A DNA stretch of 64,000 bases from Paenibacillus timonensis (GTDB lineage Bacteria; Bacillota; Bacilli; Paenibacillales; Paenibacillaceae): positions 1 to 64,000 of the forward strand of contig NZ_WNZY01000024.1 in assembly GCF_009725205.1 (NCBI RefSeq). Reading direction: 5' to 3'. Shown here piece by piece: positions 52,165-61,216 of this stretch (positions are counted from its first letter, which is position 1; the number at the start of each line of letters is the position of its first letter). The notes beneath the pieces were generated by a model, which saw only the letters and a program-made list of their open reading frames with translations, made no database searches and was not told the DNA's origin. Made by a program: the position numbers and the translations under genes.

Positions 52165-52241
52165 TTGGCTGGCTAGGAATCGAGGGCCGCTGAACGCAAA
52201 AAAGGGTTCGTCCCAAAAGGTAGTAGATCAGTTCGCGGAAA

Positions 52242-52302
52242 TGTTGCATTTTGGGGTGTATGCGAACGAATCGGCAAAAACTGTTGCACAAACTGCAACA
52301 TT
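52242..52302. repeat. TGTTGCA/TGCAACA palindromic pair
   Basis: TGTTGCA at 52242 and 52282 and TGCAACA at 52294. Related to the two-unit element at 18326-18400. The rest of 52165-52389 holds no visible gene. Confidence 0.6.
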
Positions 52303-52389
52303 CTTGCCGGTATCCCATGTTAGGCCAACAAAGAAAATAATCGGCTCGGTATAAAACCCACCTGGCCGATTACCTTTTGGGATAGCCCC

Positions 52390-52421
52390 AAAAAAGCCCT
52401 GTTCCATATCGGAACAGGGCT
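52390..52421 (-). terminator. Terminator of the qorB-like gene
   Basis: AGCCCTGTTCC and GGAACAGGGCT form a perfect stem followed by TTTTTT on the minus strand. Confidence 0.95.
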
Positions 52422-52428
52422 TCGTTGT

Positions 52429-53295
52429 TTAGGCTTGCAGATCCTTCACGATGTCGCGTACCGCTTCAACGAGCGGGGTTGCCGGACGGCCCAGCAGAGT
52501 TTCCAGGTCACCGCTCGGAACGTCCAGCGCCCCTTCGCGGATCGAGCGCTGAATGGAGACGAGGAACGGCACCACTGGCTCCGGCACGCCCGCACCGCGC
52601 ATTACATCGGCGTAAGTCGCATCGTCGACGTGTTGGACCGGAACTTCACGGCCCAGGGCCTCGCCAATGATCCGGGCCAGCTCGGCATGCGGAATCGGCG
52701 TGCCCGAGAGCTCATAGATTTTGTTCTCATGCCCGTTGCCGGTCAGCACAGCTGCTGCCGCTTGCGCATAGTCCTCACGTGTAGCCCAGCCGACTTTGCC
52801 TTCTCCGGCGGAAGTCACGAGCGGCGCTCCAGCCAAAACACCTTGGATCGTGCCGGTTTCGTTCTCGATATACCAGTTGTTTCGTAAGAACACATAAGGA
52901 ATTCCCGTCTTCGCGATCGCTTCCTCGGTCGCTTTGTGAACAGGCGCCAGCTCCAGTGAATTATGCGCCGCATTTACCACGCTTGTATAAGCGATGAGCT
53001 GAACCCCTGCCCGCTGCGCCGCCGCAACGGCCGCCAAGTGCTGGCGGATCCGCGTGTCGTTATCGCCTTGCGTCGATACGATCAAGAGCCGCTCCACGCC
53101 GGCAAATGCCGGTTCCAACGAGGCGGGATCCTCGAAATCCCCTCGGCGTACGTCTACCCCCCGCGCGCTAAACGCGCGGGCTTTCTCCGGATCACGTACG
53201 CTGACCGCCAGTTGCTCTGCCGGCACCTTTGCCAGCAACGCTTCTACCACCTTAGCGCCGAGTTGCCCCGTCGCCCCTGTCACTAAAATCTTCAT
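52429..53295 (-). CDS. NmrA-type NAD(P)H:quinone oxidoreductase (QorB/YtfG-like)
   Basis: A 288-residue atypical SDR reducing quinones with NADPH. The cofactor site GATGQLGAKVV is at the N-terminus; LIAYTSVVNA and FLRNNWYIENE are typical of YtfG/QorB. The ribosome site AAGGAGG precedes the ATG. It is a single gene with its own terminator. A palindrome across the -10 (53345-53363) suggests repression by a HxlR- or MarR-like redox sensor, as with YodB in B. subtilis; the regulator is not in the window. Confidence 0.88.
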   Translation of the reverse strand: MKILVTGATGQLGAKVVEALLAKVPAEQLAVSVRDPEKARAFSARGVDVRRGDFEDPASLEPAFAGVERLLIVSTQGDNDTRIRQHLAAVAAAQRAGVQLIAYTSVVNAAHNSLELAPVHKATEEAIAKTGIPYVFLRNNWYIENETGTIQGVLAGAPLVTSAGEGKVGWATREDYAQAAAAVLTGNGHENKIYELSGTPIPHAELARIIGEALGREVPVQHVDDATYADVMRGAGVPEPVVPFLVSIQRSIREGALDVPSGDLETLLGRPATPLVEAVRDIVKDLQA

Positions 53296-53344
53296 CCTGG
53301 AATCCTCCTTATCGATTGGGTTGCCATGAAGCCATCGATCTACC

Positions 53345-53363
53345 TGTAACCATTATAGTTACA
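53345..53363 (-). promoter_or_regulatory. Promoter with palindromic operator over the -10
   Basis: TGTAAC-TATAATG-GTTACA on the minus strand; the TATAAT -10 is inside the palindrome. The layout and half-sites resemble YodB/HxlR-family operators. Confidence 0.6.
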
Positions 53364-53376
53364 CTAGATAAGGAAG

Positions 53377-54132
53377 TCAATGATCTTCTCGCAACAGTTC
53401 CCTTAGCATACCCTCCCGATGATTGACGAACTCCTTCATGATGATGTAATGATCGGTCTCTTCCAGCGTGGTCTCCTCGATCCCGTCCGGCGTGAGCTCG
53501 TACATGAGGCTGTCCGGATACGCCATCAGGATCGGCGAATGCGTGGAAATGATGAACTGGGAGTGGCGTCCGACCAGCTCATGAATCCGCGCCAGCATCG
53601 CCATCTGCCGATACGGGGACAACGCCGCCTCCGGTTCGTCCAAGATGTACAGACCGCGCCCGCTGAAGCGGTTCATGAACGCGGCGAAAAACGATTCGCC
53701 ATGCGACATTGTATGCAGCGATTTTCCGCCATAAGAGTCCCGGATAGGTGGACCGAAGCTTGGTTCCCGATCCAGATTATCGATTTCCGTCGCCAGATTA
53801 TAATAGCTCTCCGCCCGGAAAAAGAACCCGTCCCGCGGCCGCATCGGCCCCCTTACGGTACGCAGATAGCGATGAAGCTCGGAATGGGTCTCGGCCGTCG
53901 CGAAGCTAAAGTTCATCGTGCCGCCTTCCGGGTTAAACCCCAGGGCGACGGCGATGCCCTCCAGCAGCGTAGATTTGCCCATCCCGTTTTCGCCGACGAT
54001 GTACGTCACTTTCGGGTGGAACTCCAGCTGACCCAGCGACGAGATCGCGGGCAGATGAAAGGGATAGTCGGCAAACGTCGGCACCTCCTGCCGCTGCAGC
54101 GTGATCCTCCGCAGATAGGCGTTTAACTCCAT
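53377..54132 (-). CDS. AAA family ATPase (SMC-like/RecF-like NBD)
   Basis: A 251-residue ABC-type/AAA_23 ATPase without membrane segments. Walker A is VGENGMGKSTL, an LSHGES-like signature reads HTMSHGESFFAAF, Walker B is GLYILDEPEAALSP and the switch His is in FIISTHSPILMAYP. The coiled-coil insert of SMC/Rad50 proteins is absent. Such small proteins are of unknown role in Firmicutes. It overlaps the ABC exporter gene by one base (TAATG), so it belongs to the exporter operon. Confidence 0.85.
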   Translation of the reverse strand: MELNAYLRRITLQRQEVPTFADYPFHLPAISSLGQLEFHPKVTYIVGENGMGKSTLLEGIAVALGFNPEGGTMNFSFATAETHSELHRYLRTVRGPMRPRDGFFFRAESYYNLATEIDNLDREPSFGPPIRDSYGGKSLHTMSHGESFFAAFMNRFSGRGLYILDEPEAALSPYRQMAMLARIHELVGRHSQFIISTHSPILMAYPDSLMYELTPDGIEETTLEETDHYIIMKEFVNHREGMLRELLREDH

Positions 54133-56072
54133 TAAACGTCGCTCCCTTCCCCTTCCAGCGCACCGTGGTACAAGCTATGATAGAACCCGTGTCGTCGCAA
54201 GAGCTCCTCGTGCGAGCCCTGCTCGATCAAGCGGCCTTCCTTCAAGACCAGAATCTTGTCGGCCTGGCGGATGGTGTTCAGACGATGAGCGATCACGAAG
54301 CTCGTTCTGCCTTGCATCAACCACTGTAGGCCTTCCTGGATTTTGATCTCCGTCACGGTATCGATGCTGCTGGTCGCCTCGTCCAGTACAAGGATCGACG
54401 GATCCGCCAGTATCGCCCGCGCGATGGCCAGCAGCTGTCGTTGCCCTTGGCTGATGCCCCCGCCGTCTGCGCCGAGTACCTTGTCGTAGCCGCCAGGCAT
54501 CCGCACGATGAAGGAGTGTGCGTTCGCCAGCTTGGCGGCTTCTTCCACCTCCGCATCGGTCGCATCCAATCGACCAAAGCGGATATTGTCGCGGATCGTG
54601 CCCTGGAACAGGAAGGACTCCTGCAGCACGAACGCCATCTGCGAACGCAGGCTGTCGCGCCGGATCGTCCGGATATCGCGGCCGTCGACCGTGATCGTCC
54701 CGCGCGATGGTTCGTAGAAGCGCGACAGCAACTGGATCAGCGTCGTTTTGCCGGCCCCCGTCGGCCCGACCAATGCGATCGTCTCGCCCGGATTTGCCGT
54801 AAAGCTAATCTCCTCCAACGTATCGCCGACCTCGTTTCCATTTTCCTCATAAGAGAAGTAGATGTCCGAGAAGACCACCTCGCCCCGAACGGACGACAGC
54901 TCTACCGTCTCTTCCTCGTCGCTAGCTTCGATCTCCTCGTCCAGCACCTCGAACACCCGCTCTGCGCCGGCAATGGCCGACAGCAACGTGTTCCACTGGT
55001 TCGCCAGATCGTTCAGCGGCCGGGTGAATTGCCGTGCATACTCGACGAACACAACGATCACCCCGACGGTCACTCCGGCACTCCCCTGAACCGCCAACAC
55101 CCCGCCGATCCCGGCCACGATCGCGAAGCTCAGGTTATTGAGCCCGTTCATCAGCTTGGGGATGAAGCCGGATATCGTCTGTGCCCAGAAGCTGGAGCTA
55201 CGGATTGCCCCGTTACGTTCGCGGAAGTCTTGCAGCACTCGCTGCTCTTGAGAGAACGCCTTAATGATCCGCTGCCCCGACAATGTCTCCTCAATGTAAC
55301 CATTCAGGTTGCCAAGATCCTGTTGGCGCCGCTTGTATAGCGGCCCCGTCCGCTTCGTGATCCATCGCATCCCGGCCATCATCAGCGGCACGACGAGGAA
55401 CGTCAGCAGCGTCAGCAGCGGGCTGAGGTACAGCATCACGGCGACCGTGCCAACCAATGTCAGTACGCTGGAGAAAATCTGGATCGCCGAGCTGTTCAGC
55501 GTCGAGCTGACATTGTCCATATCATTGGTCAGTCGGCTCATGATCTCGCCTTGCTGGCGTTTCCCATAATACGGAATCGGCAGCCGATGCAACTGGGCGA
55601 ACAACTCGGAGCGCATGCGGTACACCGTCTCCTGAGCGATTCCGATCATCCAGATGTTTTGCAGCCAGGACGTGAGCGACGAACCGGCAAACACCAGCGT
55701 TAATCCGATGAGGAACATTACCCAAGGACGGCCGCCACCTGACTCCAAGTAATCATCCACTGCCATCCCGACCAGGTATGGGCCTAGCAGTGCTAATCCC
55801 GAGCTGAAGACAACCATCAGCAAGACGGTCGCCAGCCGGGCTTTATGGGCAGATAGGTAACTCCAAATCCGCCCTAACGTGCCTGACCAATTTTTAGCCC
55901 GCACCTTGGGCCTTACGCCGCCGGGTCCGCCGCCATGTCCGGGCCGGCGCGGCGCAGCCGCCGTCGCAGACGGAGCGTCCTGACGAGCCCCTCCGCCCTG
56001 CGTTGCCTGCGAGGATGGACCCAGCTTCGGGTACGGATGGCGAAACGGTTCAGTGAAGGTCTTGAACGGCAT
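54132..56072 (-). CDS. ABC exporter half-transporter, second subunit
   Basis: A 646-residue type IV ABC exporter half: a Pro/Gly-rich N-terminal extension (to about 75), six membrane helices and an NBD. Walker A GPTGAGKTT, Walker B ILVLDEATSSID with the catalytic Glu, and a degenerate signature ISQGQRQ in place of LSGGQ. Start 56072 follows GGAGGCGG and overlaps the first subunit gene by 23 bases. With its partner it forms a heterodimer of the BmrCD/YheHI type, likely exporting drugs or lipids. Confidence 0.92.
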   Translation of the reverse strand: MPFKTFTEPFRHPYPKLGPSSQATQGGGARQDAPSATAAAPRRPGHGGGPGGVRPKVRAKNWSGTLGRIWSYLSAHKARLATVLLMVVFSSGLALLGPYLVGMAVDDYLESGGGRPWVMFLIGLTLVFAGSSLTSWLQNIWMIGIAQETVYRMRSELFAQLHRLPIPYYGKRQQGEIMSRLTNDMDNVSSTLNSSAIQIFSSVLTLVGTVAVMLYLSPLLTLLTFLVVPLMMAGMRWITKRTGPLYKRRQQDLGNLNGYIEETLSGQRIIKAFSQEQRVLQDFRERNGAIRSSSFWAQTISGFIPKLMNGLNNLSFAIVAGIGGVLAVQGSAGVTVGVIVVFVEYARQFTRPLNDLANQWNTLLSAIAGAERVFEVLDEEIEASDEEETVELSSVRGEVVFSDIYFSYEENGNEVGDTLEEISFTANPGETIALVGPTGAGKTTLIQLLSRFYEPSRGTITVDGRDIRTIRRDSLRSQMAFVLQESFLFQGTIRDNIRFGRLDATDAEVEEAAKLANAHSFIVRMPGGYDKVLGADGGGISQGQRQLLAIARAILADPSILVLDEATSSIDTVTEIKIQEGLQWLMQGRTSFVIAHRLNTIRQADKILVLKEGRLIEQGSHEELLRRHGFYHSLYHGALEGEGSDV

Positions 56073-57858
56073 GGGGTTCCGCCTCCTTTCCTTGCTGGGA
56101 TTCGCAAATCCGCCGATACAATTCCGAATGCTGCAACAGCTCCTCATGTTTCCCGCTGGCAATCAGCCGCCCGTCATCCATAAGAAGAATCAAATCCGCC
56201 GTAGCTGTCGAGCTAATCTTCTGAGTAATAAGCAGCGTCGTGCAAGAAAGGCTCGAGATCTCCTCCAGCAAAGCTGCCTCCGTGCGGACGTCCAGCGCGC
56301 TGGTGCTGTCGTCCAGAATCAGGATGGCCGGCTGCCGCACCAGCGCCCGGGCGATCGACAAACGCTGTTTCTGCCCGCCGGACAGATTAACACCGCGCTG
56401 ACCGAGCCGCGTCTCGTAGCCGTGCGGTTGCCGCTCGATCGTCTCGTGGATTTGCGCCTGCCGAGCCGCGGCCTGAATTTGCTCCAGCGTCGCATCCTCG
56501 CGGCCCCAGGCAATATTCTCCTGGATCGTTCCGGAGAATAACATGACCTCTTGCGGCACATAACCGATGGCGCGTCGGAGCCGTCTCTGATCGAGTTCGC
56601 GGATATCGATCCCATCGATACGGATCGTTCCCTCCGTGGGCTCGTACATGCCGGGGATCAGCTGCACCAGAGATGTTTTCCCCGAACCGGTCGCGCCCAT
56701 GATGGCGATTCGCTGCCCCGGCTCCACCGTAAACGATACGTGCTCCAGCGCCATCACGTCGCGGCCCGGATAACGGAAGGAGACCTCGCTAAACTCGATG
56801 CGGCCTTGGATCGGTGACACTCCCGCTGCTGCCGCCATCTCCGCCGTTGCCCCCAACTCTCCATCCGTTTTCTCACCAACCGCCTCCGTCAAACGACCTT
56901 CGCGCTCCCCGGCCGGATCATCCTCCTCCAGCACTTCGCGTACCCGTCCGCCTGATGCGGCTCCCCGCGACAGGGAGCTCATGATCCAGGATAAAGCCGA
57001 TAACGCGCCGATCGTCCGCAGCGAATAGTTGATGACGGCGACGACTTCGCCCACGCTGGCGCCCCCGTCCGCAATTTCGATTCGGCCGAACCACAGCACC
57101 GCTATGATTCCGGCGTTCATGAGGAACAGCAGGAACGGCATCGTCGTCTCCGTCAGCTTCAGCGCGGCGACCGTGCCCTGACGCAAATCCCGGTTGCGCT
57201 GCTCGAAGCGCCCGATCTCATGCGACATCCGGACGAACACGCGGATGAGCCGCATGCCGGTCAAATTCTCCTGGATCAGGCCGTTGACATGATCCGCGCG
57301 CCGCTGCACCGTGCGAAATAATGCGGACGCTTTCCGGATCATCCAAAGCACGAACCCCAGCAGGACGGGCACGGTGATCGTCAGCAGCAGCCCTAGCTTC
57401 ACATGCACGACCAGAGCCATCACGACGCTCCCGATGACAACCAGCGGCACCCGTGAGGCAAAACGCAAACACATGAAAATCACGTCTTGCAGCACCGTGA
57501 TATCCCCGGTCAACCGGGTGATCAACGACGAAGCGGCGAACCGGTTAAACACCTCGTACGAAAAAGACTGCACCTTCTCGTACAGCTTGTCGCGCAGGTC
57601 GTAACCGAAACCTTGGCTCGCATGCGAGGCAAAAAACGAGCTCGTAATCCCGGCGAGAAACGCGGCCAAAGCGCTCGCCATCAGCACCCCGCCCCAGATC
57701 CAGGCCACGGACACGTCGTGCTGCCGAATCCCGTGGTCGATAATCCGCGAGATGATCAGCGGCTGAATCAGCTCCACCGCCAGCTCGATCAGCAGCATGA
57801 CGATCGCCGAAATGGCGGCGACCCGGTATTTTTTGAAAATAGCGGTCATGACGGACAT
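56050..57858 (-). CDS. ABC exporter half-transporter, first subunit
   Basis: A 602-residue ABC exporter half: six membrane helices, then an NBD with Walker A GATGSGKTS, a canonical signature LSGGQKQR, but Walker B ILILDDSTSALD with Asp where the catalytic Glu belongs. The lost Glu here and the altered signature in the partner fall in the same composite site, so the heterodimer would have one degenerate and one active ATP site, as in BmrCD and TM287/288. A Glu/Gly/Ala-rich linker of about 35 residues precedes the NBD. Start 57858 follows GGAGG by 7 bases. Confidence 0.93.
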   Translation of the reverse strand: MSVMTAIFKKYRVAAISAIVMLLIELAVELIQPLIISRIIDHGIRQHDVSVAWIWGGVLMASALAAFLAGITSSFFASHASQGFGYDLRDKLYEKVQSFSYEVFNRFAASSLITRLTGDITVLQDVIFMCLRFASRVPLVVIGSVVMALVVHVKLGLLLTITVPVLLGFVLWMIRKASALFRTVQRRADHVNGLIQENLTGMRLIRVFVRMSHEIGRFEQRNRDLRQGTVAALKLTETTMPFLLFLMNAGIIAVLWFGRIEIADGGASVGEVVAVINYSLRTIGALSALSWIMSSLSRGAASGGRVREVLEEDDPAGEREGRLTEAVGEKTDGELGATAEMAAAAGVSPIQGRIEFSEVSFRYPGRDVMALEHVSFTVEPGQRIAIMGATGSGKTSLVQLIPGMYEPTEGTIRIDGIDIRELDQRRLRRAIGYVPQEVMLFSGTIQENIAWGREDATLEQIQAAARQAQIHETIERQPHGYETRLGQRGVNLSGGQKQRLSIARALVRQPAILILDDSTSALDVRTEAALLEEISSLSCTTLLITQKISSTATADLILLMDDGRLIASGKHEELLQHSELYRRICESQQGKEAEPHAVQDLH

Positions 57859-58027
57859 CCTGATTCCTCCAGTCCGGGTGATTCCGTAAGAATCGCCAAT
57901 TTGGTAAACTATGCTGTTTTATTATAAAACAGTTGGGGGAGCTTGTGTATTTGGCGACAGGCCTTGGCCACCAGAACAGGAAGCCTCTAAGGAGGAGGCT
58001 CTCATTTCACGATCCACGCCGCCCGAA

Positions 58028-59095
58028 CTAGTATTTTCGGTTATCCGCCTCCAACTCGGCGGTCACCTCGGTAAAGACCGTTTCGGGGGTGACAATCCTT
58101 TTGGGCAGCGTTCGCCCTTCCGTCAGTTCCCTCACCGCCTGCATCAGATTCGGCCCGAGCAGCGGGTTGCATTCCACCACCGCGTTGATTTTGCCTTCGG
58201 CCATGCTTTTCAGCGCCCTGCGCGTCCCGTCGACGGATAGGATCACGATATCCTTCCCCGGCCTGAGCCCGTAAGCCTCGATGGCGTCGATGGCGCCTAG
58301 CGCCATGTCGTCATTATGAGCGTAGAGCACGGCAATCTCCCCGCCATGGCTCTGCAAAAAAGAGCGCATGACCTTCTCTCCTTGTTCCAGCGTAAAATCG
58401 GCATGCTCGCTTGCCAGCACTTTGAATCGCTCGTCCCCGAGGACCGTATCGGCAAATCCCCGGCCGCGATCAATCGAAGGCGTCGAACCCTCCGTCCCTT
58501 TTAATTCGACGATTCCGATTGGCCCGGGGCGACCGACCAGTTTGTCCAGCAAAAATTTGCCCGCCTTCTTCCCCTCTTCGTACAAATCGGAGCCGATCAA
58601 GGTCACGTAATTGGACGCATCGACCGCCCTGTCGACGATAATGACCGGGATTCCCGCCTCCTCCGCCTCGTCCAGAATCGGTACCCATCCGGTCTGAATG
58701 ACCGGAGCGATCGCGATCACGTCGACCTTTTGCGAGATAAAGCGGCGGACCGCCTCAAACTGCTTTTCCTGGGATTGCTCGGCATTTTCAAACAGCAGCT
58801 CGATGCCCGCCTCTTTGGCCGCAGTTTTGATCGATTGGCTATTCGCGTTCCGCCAGTCGCTCTCCGAACCGAGCTGGGAGAACCCCAGCACAATGCGGTG
58901 TTTCTCCGCAGCCGGCTCTCTTGAGGAAAGCTCAGGACCCGAGGTGACGTAGGTCATGGCCGTTTGATCCGCTTCGGGGTGAACCCAAGTCTCCTCCGCG
59001 GTTCCGGCCTGGCAGCCGGAGAAGATGAACAGAAGAGCAAGCAGGGCCAGAAGAGGCATGGGTTTCCATAATGTGAAGCGATTTCGCCTACGCAT
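58028..59095 (-). CDS. Second YtfQ-like sugar-binding lipoprotein
   Basis: A 355-residue periplasmic-binding-protein-like lipoprotein of the galactofuranose/ribose group (type I fold). Lipobox FSGC, then a linker, then IVLGFSQLGSESDWR. It is a diverged paralogue of the binding protein at 62748-63824: both share ECNPLLGP, YAHNDDMxLGAI, DRAVD and the final NRKY. Start 59095 follows GGGGGAAG. It lies downstream of the yjfF-like gene, but a terminator at 59171-59204 stands between them. Its role may be a second specificity for the same permease. Confidence 0.9.
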   Translation of the reverse strand: MRRRNRFTLWKPMPLLALLALLFIFSGCQAGTAEETWVHPEADQTAMTYVTSGPELSSREPAAEKHRIVLGFSQLGSESDWRNANSQSIKTAAKEAGIELLFENAEQSQEKQFEAVRRFISQKVDVIAIAPVIQTGWVPILDEAEEAGIPVIIVDRAVDASNYVTLIGSDLYEEGKKAGKFLLDKLVGRPGPIGIVELKGTEGSTPSIDRGRGFADTVLGDERFKVLASEHADFTLEQGEKVMRSFLQSHGGEIAVLYAHNDDMALGAIDAIEAYGLRPGKDIVILSVDGTRRALKSMAEGKINAVVECNPLLGPNLMQAVRELTEGRTLPKRIVTPETVFTEVTAELEADNRKY

Positions 59096-59170
59096 AACAC
59101 GTCTTCCCCCTATTTCGTGATATCCCATTAACCGGAAGCTTATCACAAGCGATTTCACCGGAAAAGAGCG

Positions 59171-59204
59171 AAAAAAACCTGAGCGTCTCGCCACAGGTTT
59201 TTTT
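59171..59204 (-). terminator. Terminator after the yjfF-like gene
   Basis: AAAAAAACCTG and CAGGTTTTTTT form a stem around TGGCGAGACGCT on the minus strand; the T run follows. Confidence 0.9.
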
Positions 59205-59226
59205 CGTAAGCCTCCCCGTTCGTTCC

Positions 59227-60189
59227 TTACCCTCGCTCGGCCAGCCGACGCTCACCAAGCAGCCTCTGCAGCAAGATAAACAGCAGGAGCAATACGCCGA
59301 TCACGATCCGCGTCCACCAAGAGCTAAGGGTACCTTCAAAGCTAATAATCGTCTGAATCACGCCCTGAATCATGACCCCAAAGAAAGTACCAACAACATA
59401 CCCAACGCCGCCGGTAAGCAGCGTCCCGCCGATCACCACGGCGGCGATGACGTCCAGCTCCATCCCGTTCGCATGGAGTCCGTAGCCGGACAGCATATAG
59501 AATGTAAACACAACACCGGCCAATGCGGAGCAAAGTCCGCTGAAGCCGTAGACCATCAATTTCGTGCGGGCTACCGGCAACCCCATCAGCAAAGAGGATG
59601 CCTCACTCCCCCCGATGGCGTACGCGTTTCGTCCGAATTTCGTGTAATGGGCCAAATAAATGCCAAGGGCAACCACGACCAAAGCGATGATGACGCTAAT
59701 GGATACGAAGTGATCGCCCGGCAGCTTGATCTTCGTCTGGGCCGCCGCCGTGTAAAAGGCATTATCGATCGTAATCGTGTTGATGCTGATGACGTAGCAC
59801 AGGCCGCGGGCCAGGAACATCCCCGCCAACGTCACGATAAACGGCTGAATGTTGAAATAATGAATCGCCGCCCCCATCGCCGTTCCGAATCCCGTCCCCA
59901 TGATCAGAACGAGTAAAATCACGAGCGCGGGCGGCCACCCCTGCTGAAGCAGGCTCGCGGAAACCATCGTCGTCAAGGCGATCACCGAGCCGACCGACAA
60001 GTCGATCCCCCCGGACACGATCACGAAGGTCATGCCGACCGCGGTAATAAGCAGAAAGGCGTTGTCGATCAGCAGATTGAGCAGCACCTGCCCGGAGAAG
60101 AACCCGGTATACCGGAACGAGCCGGCGACGAACATCAGCAGAAACAGGCCGATCGTTACCCCTAACGGAATGTAATTACGTTTAAGCAT
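59227..60189 (-). CDS. yjfF: Sugar ABC permease, YjfF-like
   Basis: A 320-residue permease of the CUT2 family. The pattern MTFVIVSGGIDLSVGSVIALT, GMFLARGLCYVIS, VVIGGTLLTGGVG and SFEGTLSSWWTRI agrees closely with E. coli YjfF (cited in parts), a permease of the galactofuranose importer. About eight to ten helices. It overlaps the YtfT-like gene by 8 bases and is followed by a terminator. Confidence 0.92.
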   Translation of the reverse strand: MLKRNYIPLGVTIGLFLLMFVAGSFRYTGFFSGQVLLNLLIDNAFLLITAVGMTFVIVSGGIDLSVGSVIALTTMVSASLLQQGWPPALVILLVLIMGTGFGTAMGAAIHYFNIQPFIVTLAGMFLARGLCYVISINTITIDNAFYTAAAQTKIKLPGDHFVSISVIIALVVVALGIYLAHYTKFGRNAYAIGGSEASSLLMGLPVARTKLMVYGFSGLCSALAGVVFTFYMLSGYGLHANGMELDVIAAVVIGGTLLTGGVGYVVGTFFGVMIQGVIQTIISFEGTLSSWWTRIVIGVLLLLFILLQRLLGERRLAERG

Positions 60190-61216
60190 GCGGCTTCACC
60201 CCCGGTTTCGCCGCAGTCGGCGTTCCTGGCTTCTTCCGATTCCCGCTCAGGGCAGCCCGGAATTGATCGGATTGGATCAAACAAACCGCGAGAACGACAA
60301 CCGCCTTAACGACCAGCGTGATTTCCGGCGGTACGCCCACCATGTAAATCGTTGTCGTCAGCGTCTGAATAATGAGCGCCCCCACCAGTGTCCCCGCCAA
60401 ATGGAATCGCCCCCCGTTTAAGGAACTCCCGCCGACAACCACGGCCAAAATCGCGTCCAGCTCGTACCATTGCCCGGCATTGTTCCCGTCCGCGCTCGAA
60501 ACGTTGGAGCTGAGCAGCAGACCCGCCATCCCTGCGCATAAGCCGCAGAACGAATAAACGGCCAAGGTCACCGTCCGAGACCGGACACCCGCCAACCGGC
60601 TGGCCGTGGGCTTGCAGCCGACCGCCTCGATAAACAGTCCTAATGCGGTTTTGCGGGTCAGCAAGGAGGCGACCGCAAATACGGCCGCAACCACAAAGAT
60701 CGAAAACGGCAGCGAAAGCCAAAATCCGGCTCCCAGATATTGATACTTGGAGCTCTGTACCGTAATGATCTGTCCGTTTGTAATCAGCTGCGCGATCCCT
60801 CGCCCGGCTACCATCAGGACCAGGGTGGCTATGATCGGCTGGATGCCGACCCGGGAGACCAGAAATCCGTTCCAGAGGCCAAGCACGGCGCATAGAACCA
60901 GCGCGAGGCCTACGGCGGACAGAACGGGAATCAAGCTATTCTGGTCCGTCGCCCGGCTAATCTGCAGACAGGCCATCGCTCCCGCAATCGCTACAACCGA
61001 GCCGACAGACAGGTCGATGCCTCCGGTCGCAATCACCAGAGTCATCCCGATCGCCACGAGAATTAGCGGAGAACCAAAATTCAGGATGTCGATCAAACTG
61101 CCGTAGAGATGGCCGTCCCGCATTTTGATGGAGAAGAAGTCCGGCGAATAAATCAAGTTAAACAAGAGCAACAAGGCGAGCACGAGCAAAGGCCATACCA
61201 AACGATGTTTTCTCAT
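60182..61216 (-). CDS. ytfT: Sugar ABC permease, YtfT-like
   Basis: A 344-residue CUT2 permease with about ten membrane helices, the partner of the YjfF-like protein; the importer uses two different permeases. IGMTLVIATGGIDLSVGSVVAIAG and LAVVVGGSSLNGGRFHLAGTLVGA are characteristic (cited in parts). The ATG overlaps the ATPase stop in ATGA. A Pro/Lys-rich tail closes the protein. Confidence 0.92.
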   Translation of the reverse strand: MRKHRLVWPLLVLALLLLFNLIYSPDFFSIKMRDGHLYGSLIDILNFGSPLILVAIGMTLVIATGGIDLSVGSVVAIAGAMACLQISRATDQNSLIPVLSAVGLALVLCAVLGLWNGFLVSRVGIQPIIATLVLMVAGRGIAQLITNGQIITVQSSKYQYLGAGFWLSLPFSIFVVAAVFAVASLLTRKTALGLFIEAVGCKPTASRLAGVRSRTVTLAVYSFCGLCAGMAGLLLSSNVSSADGNNAGQWYELDAILAVVVGGSSLNGGRFHLAGTLVGALIIQTLTTTIYMVGVPPEITLVVKAVVVLAVCLIQSDQFRAALSGNRKKPGTPTAAKPGVKPHA

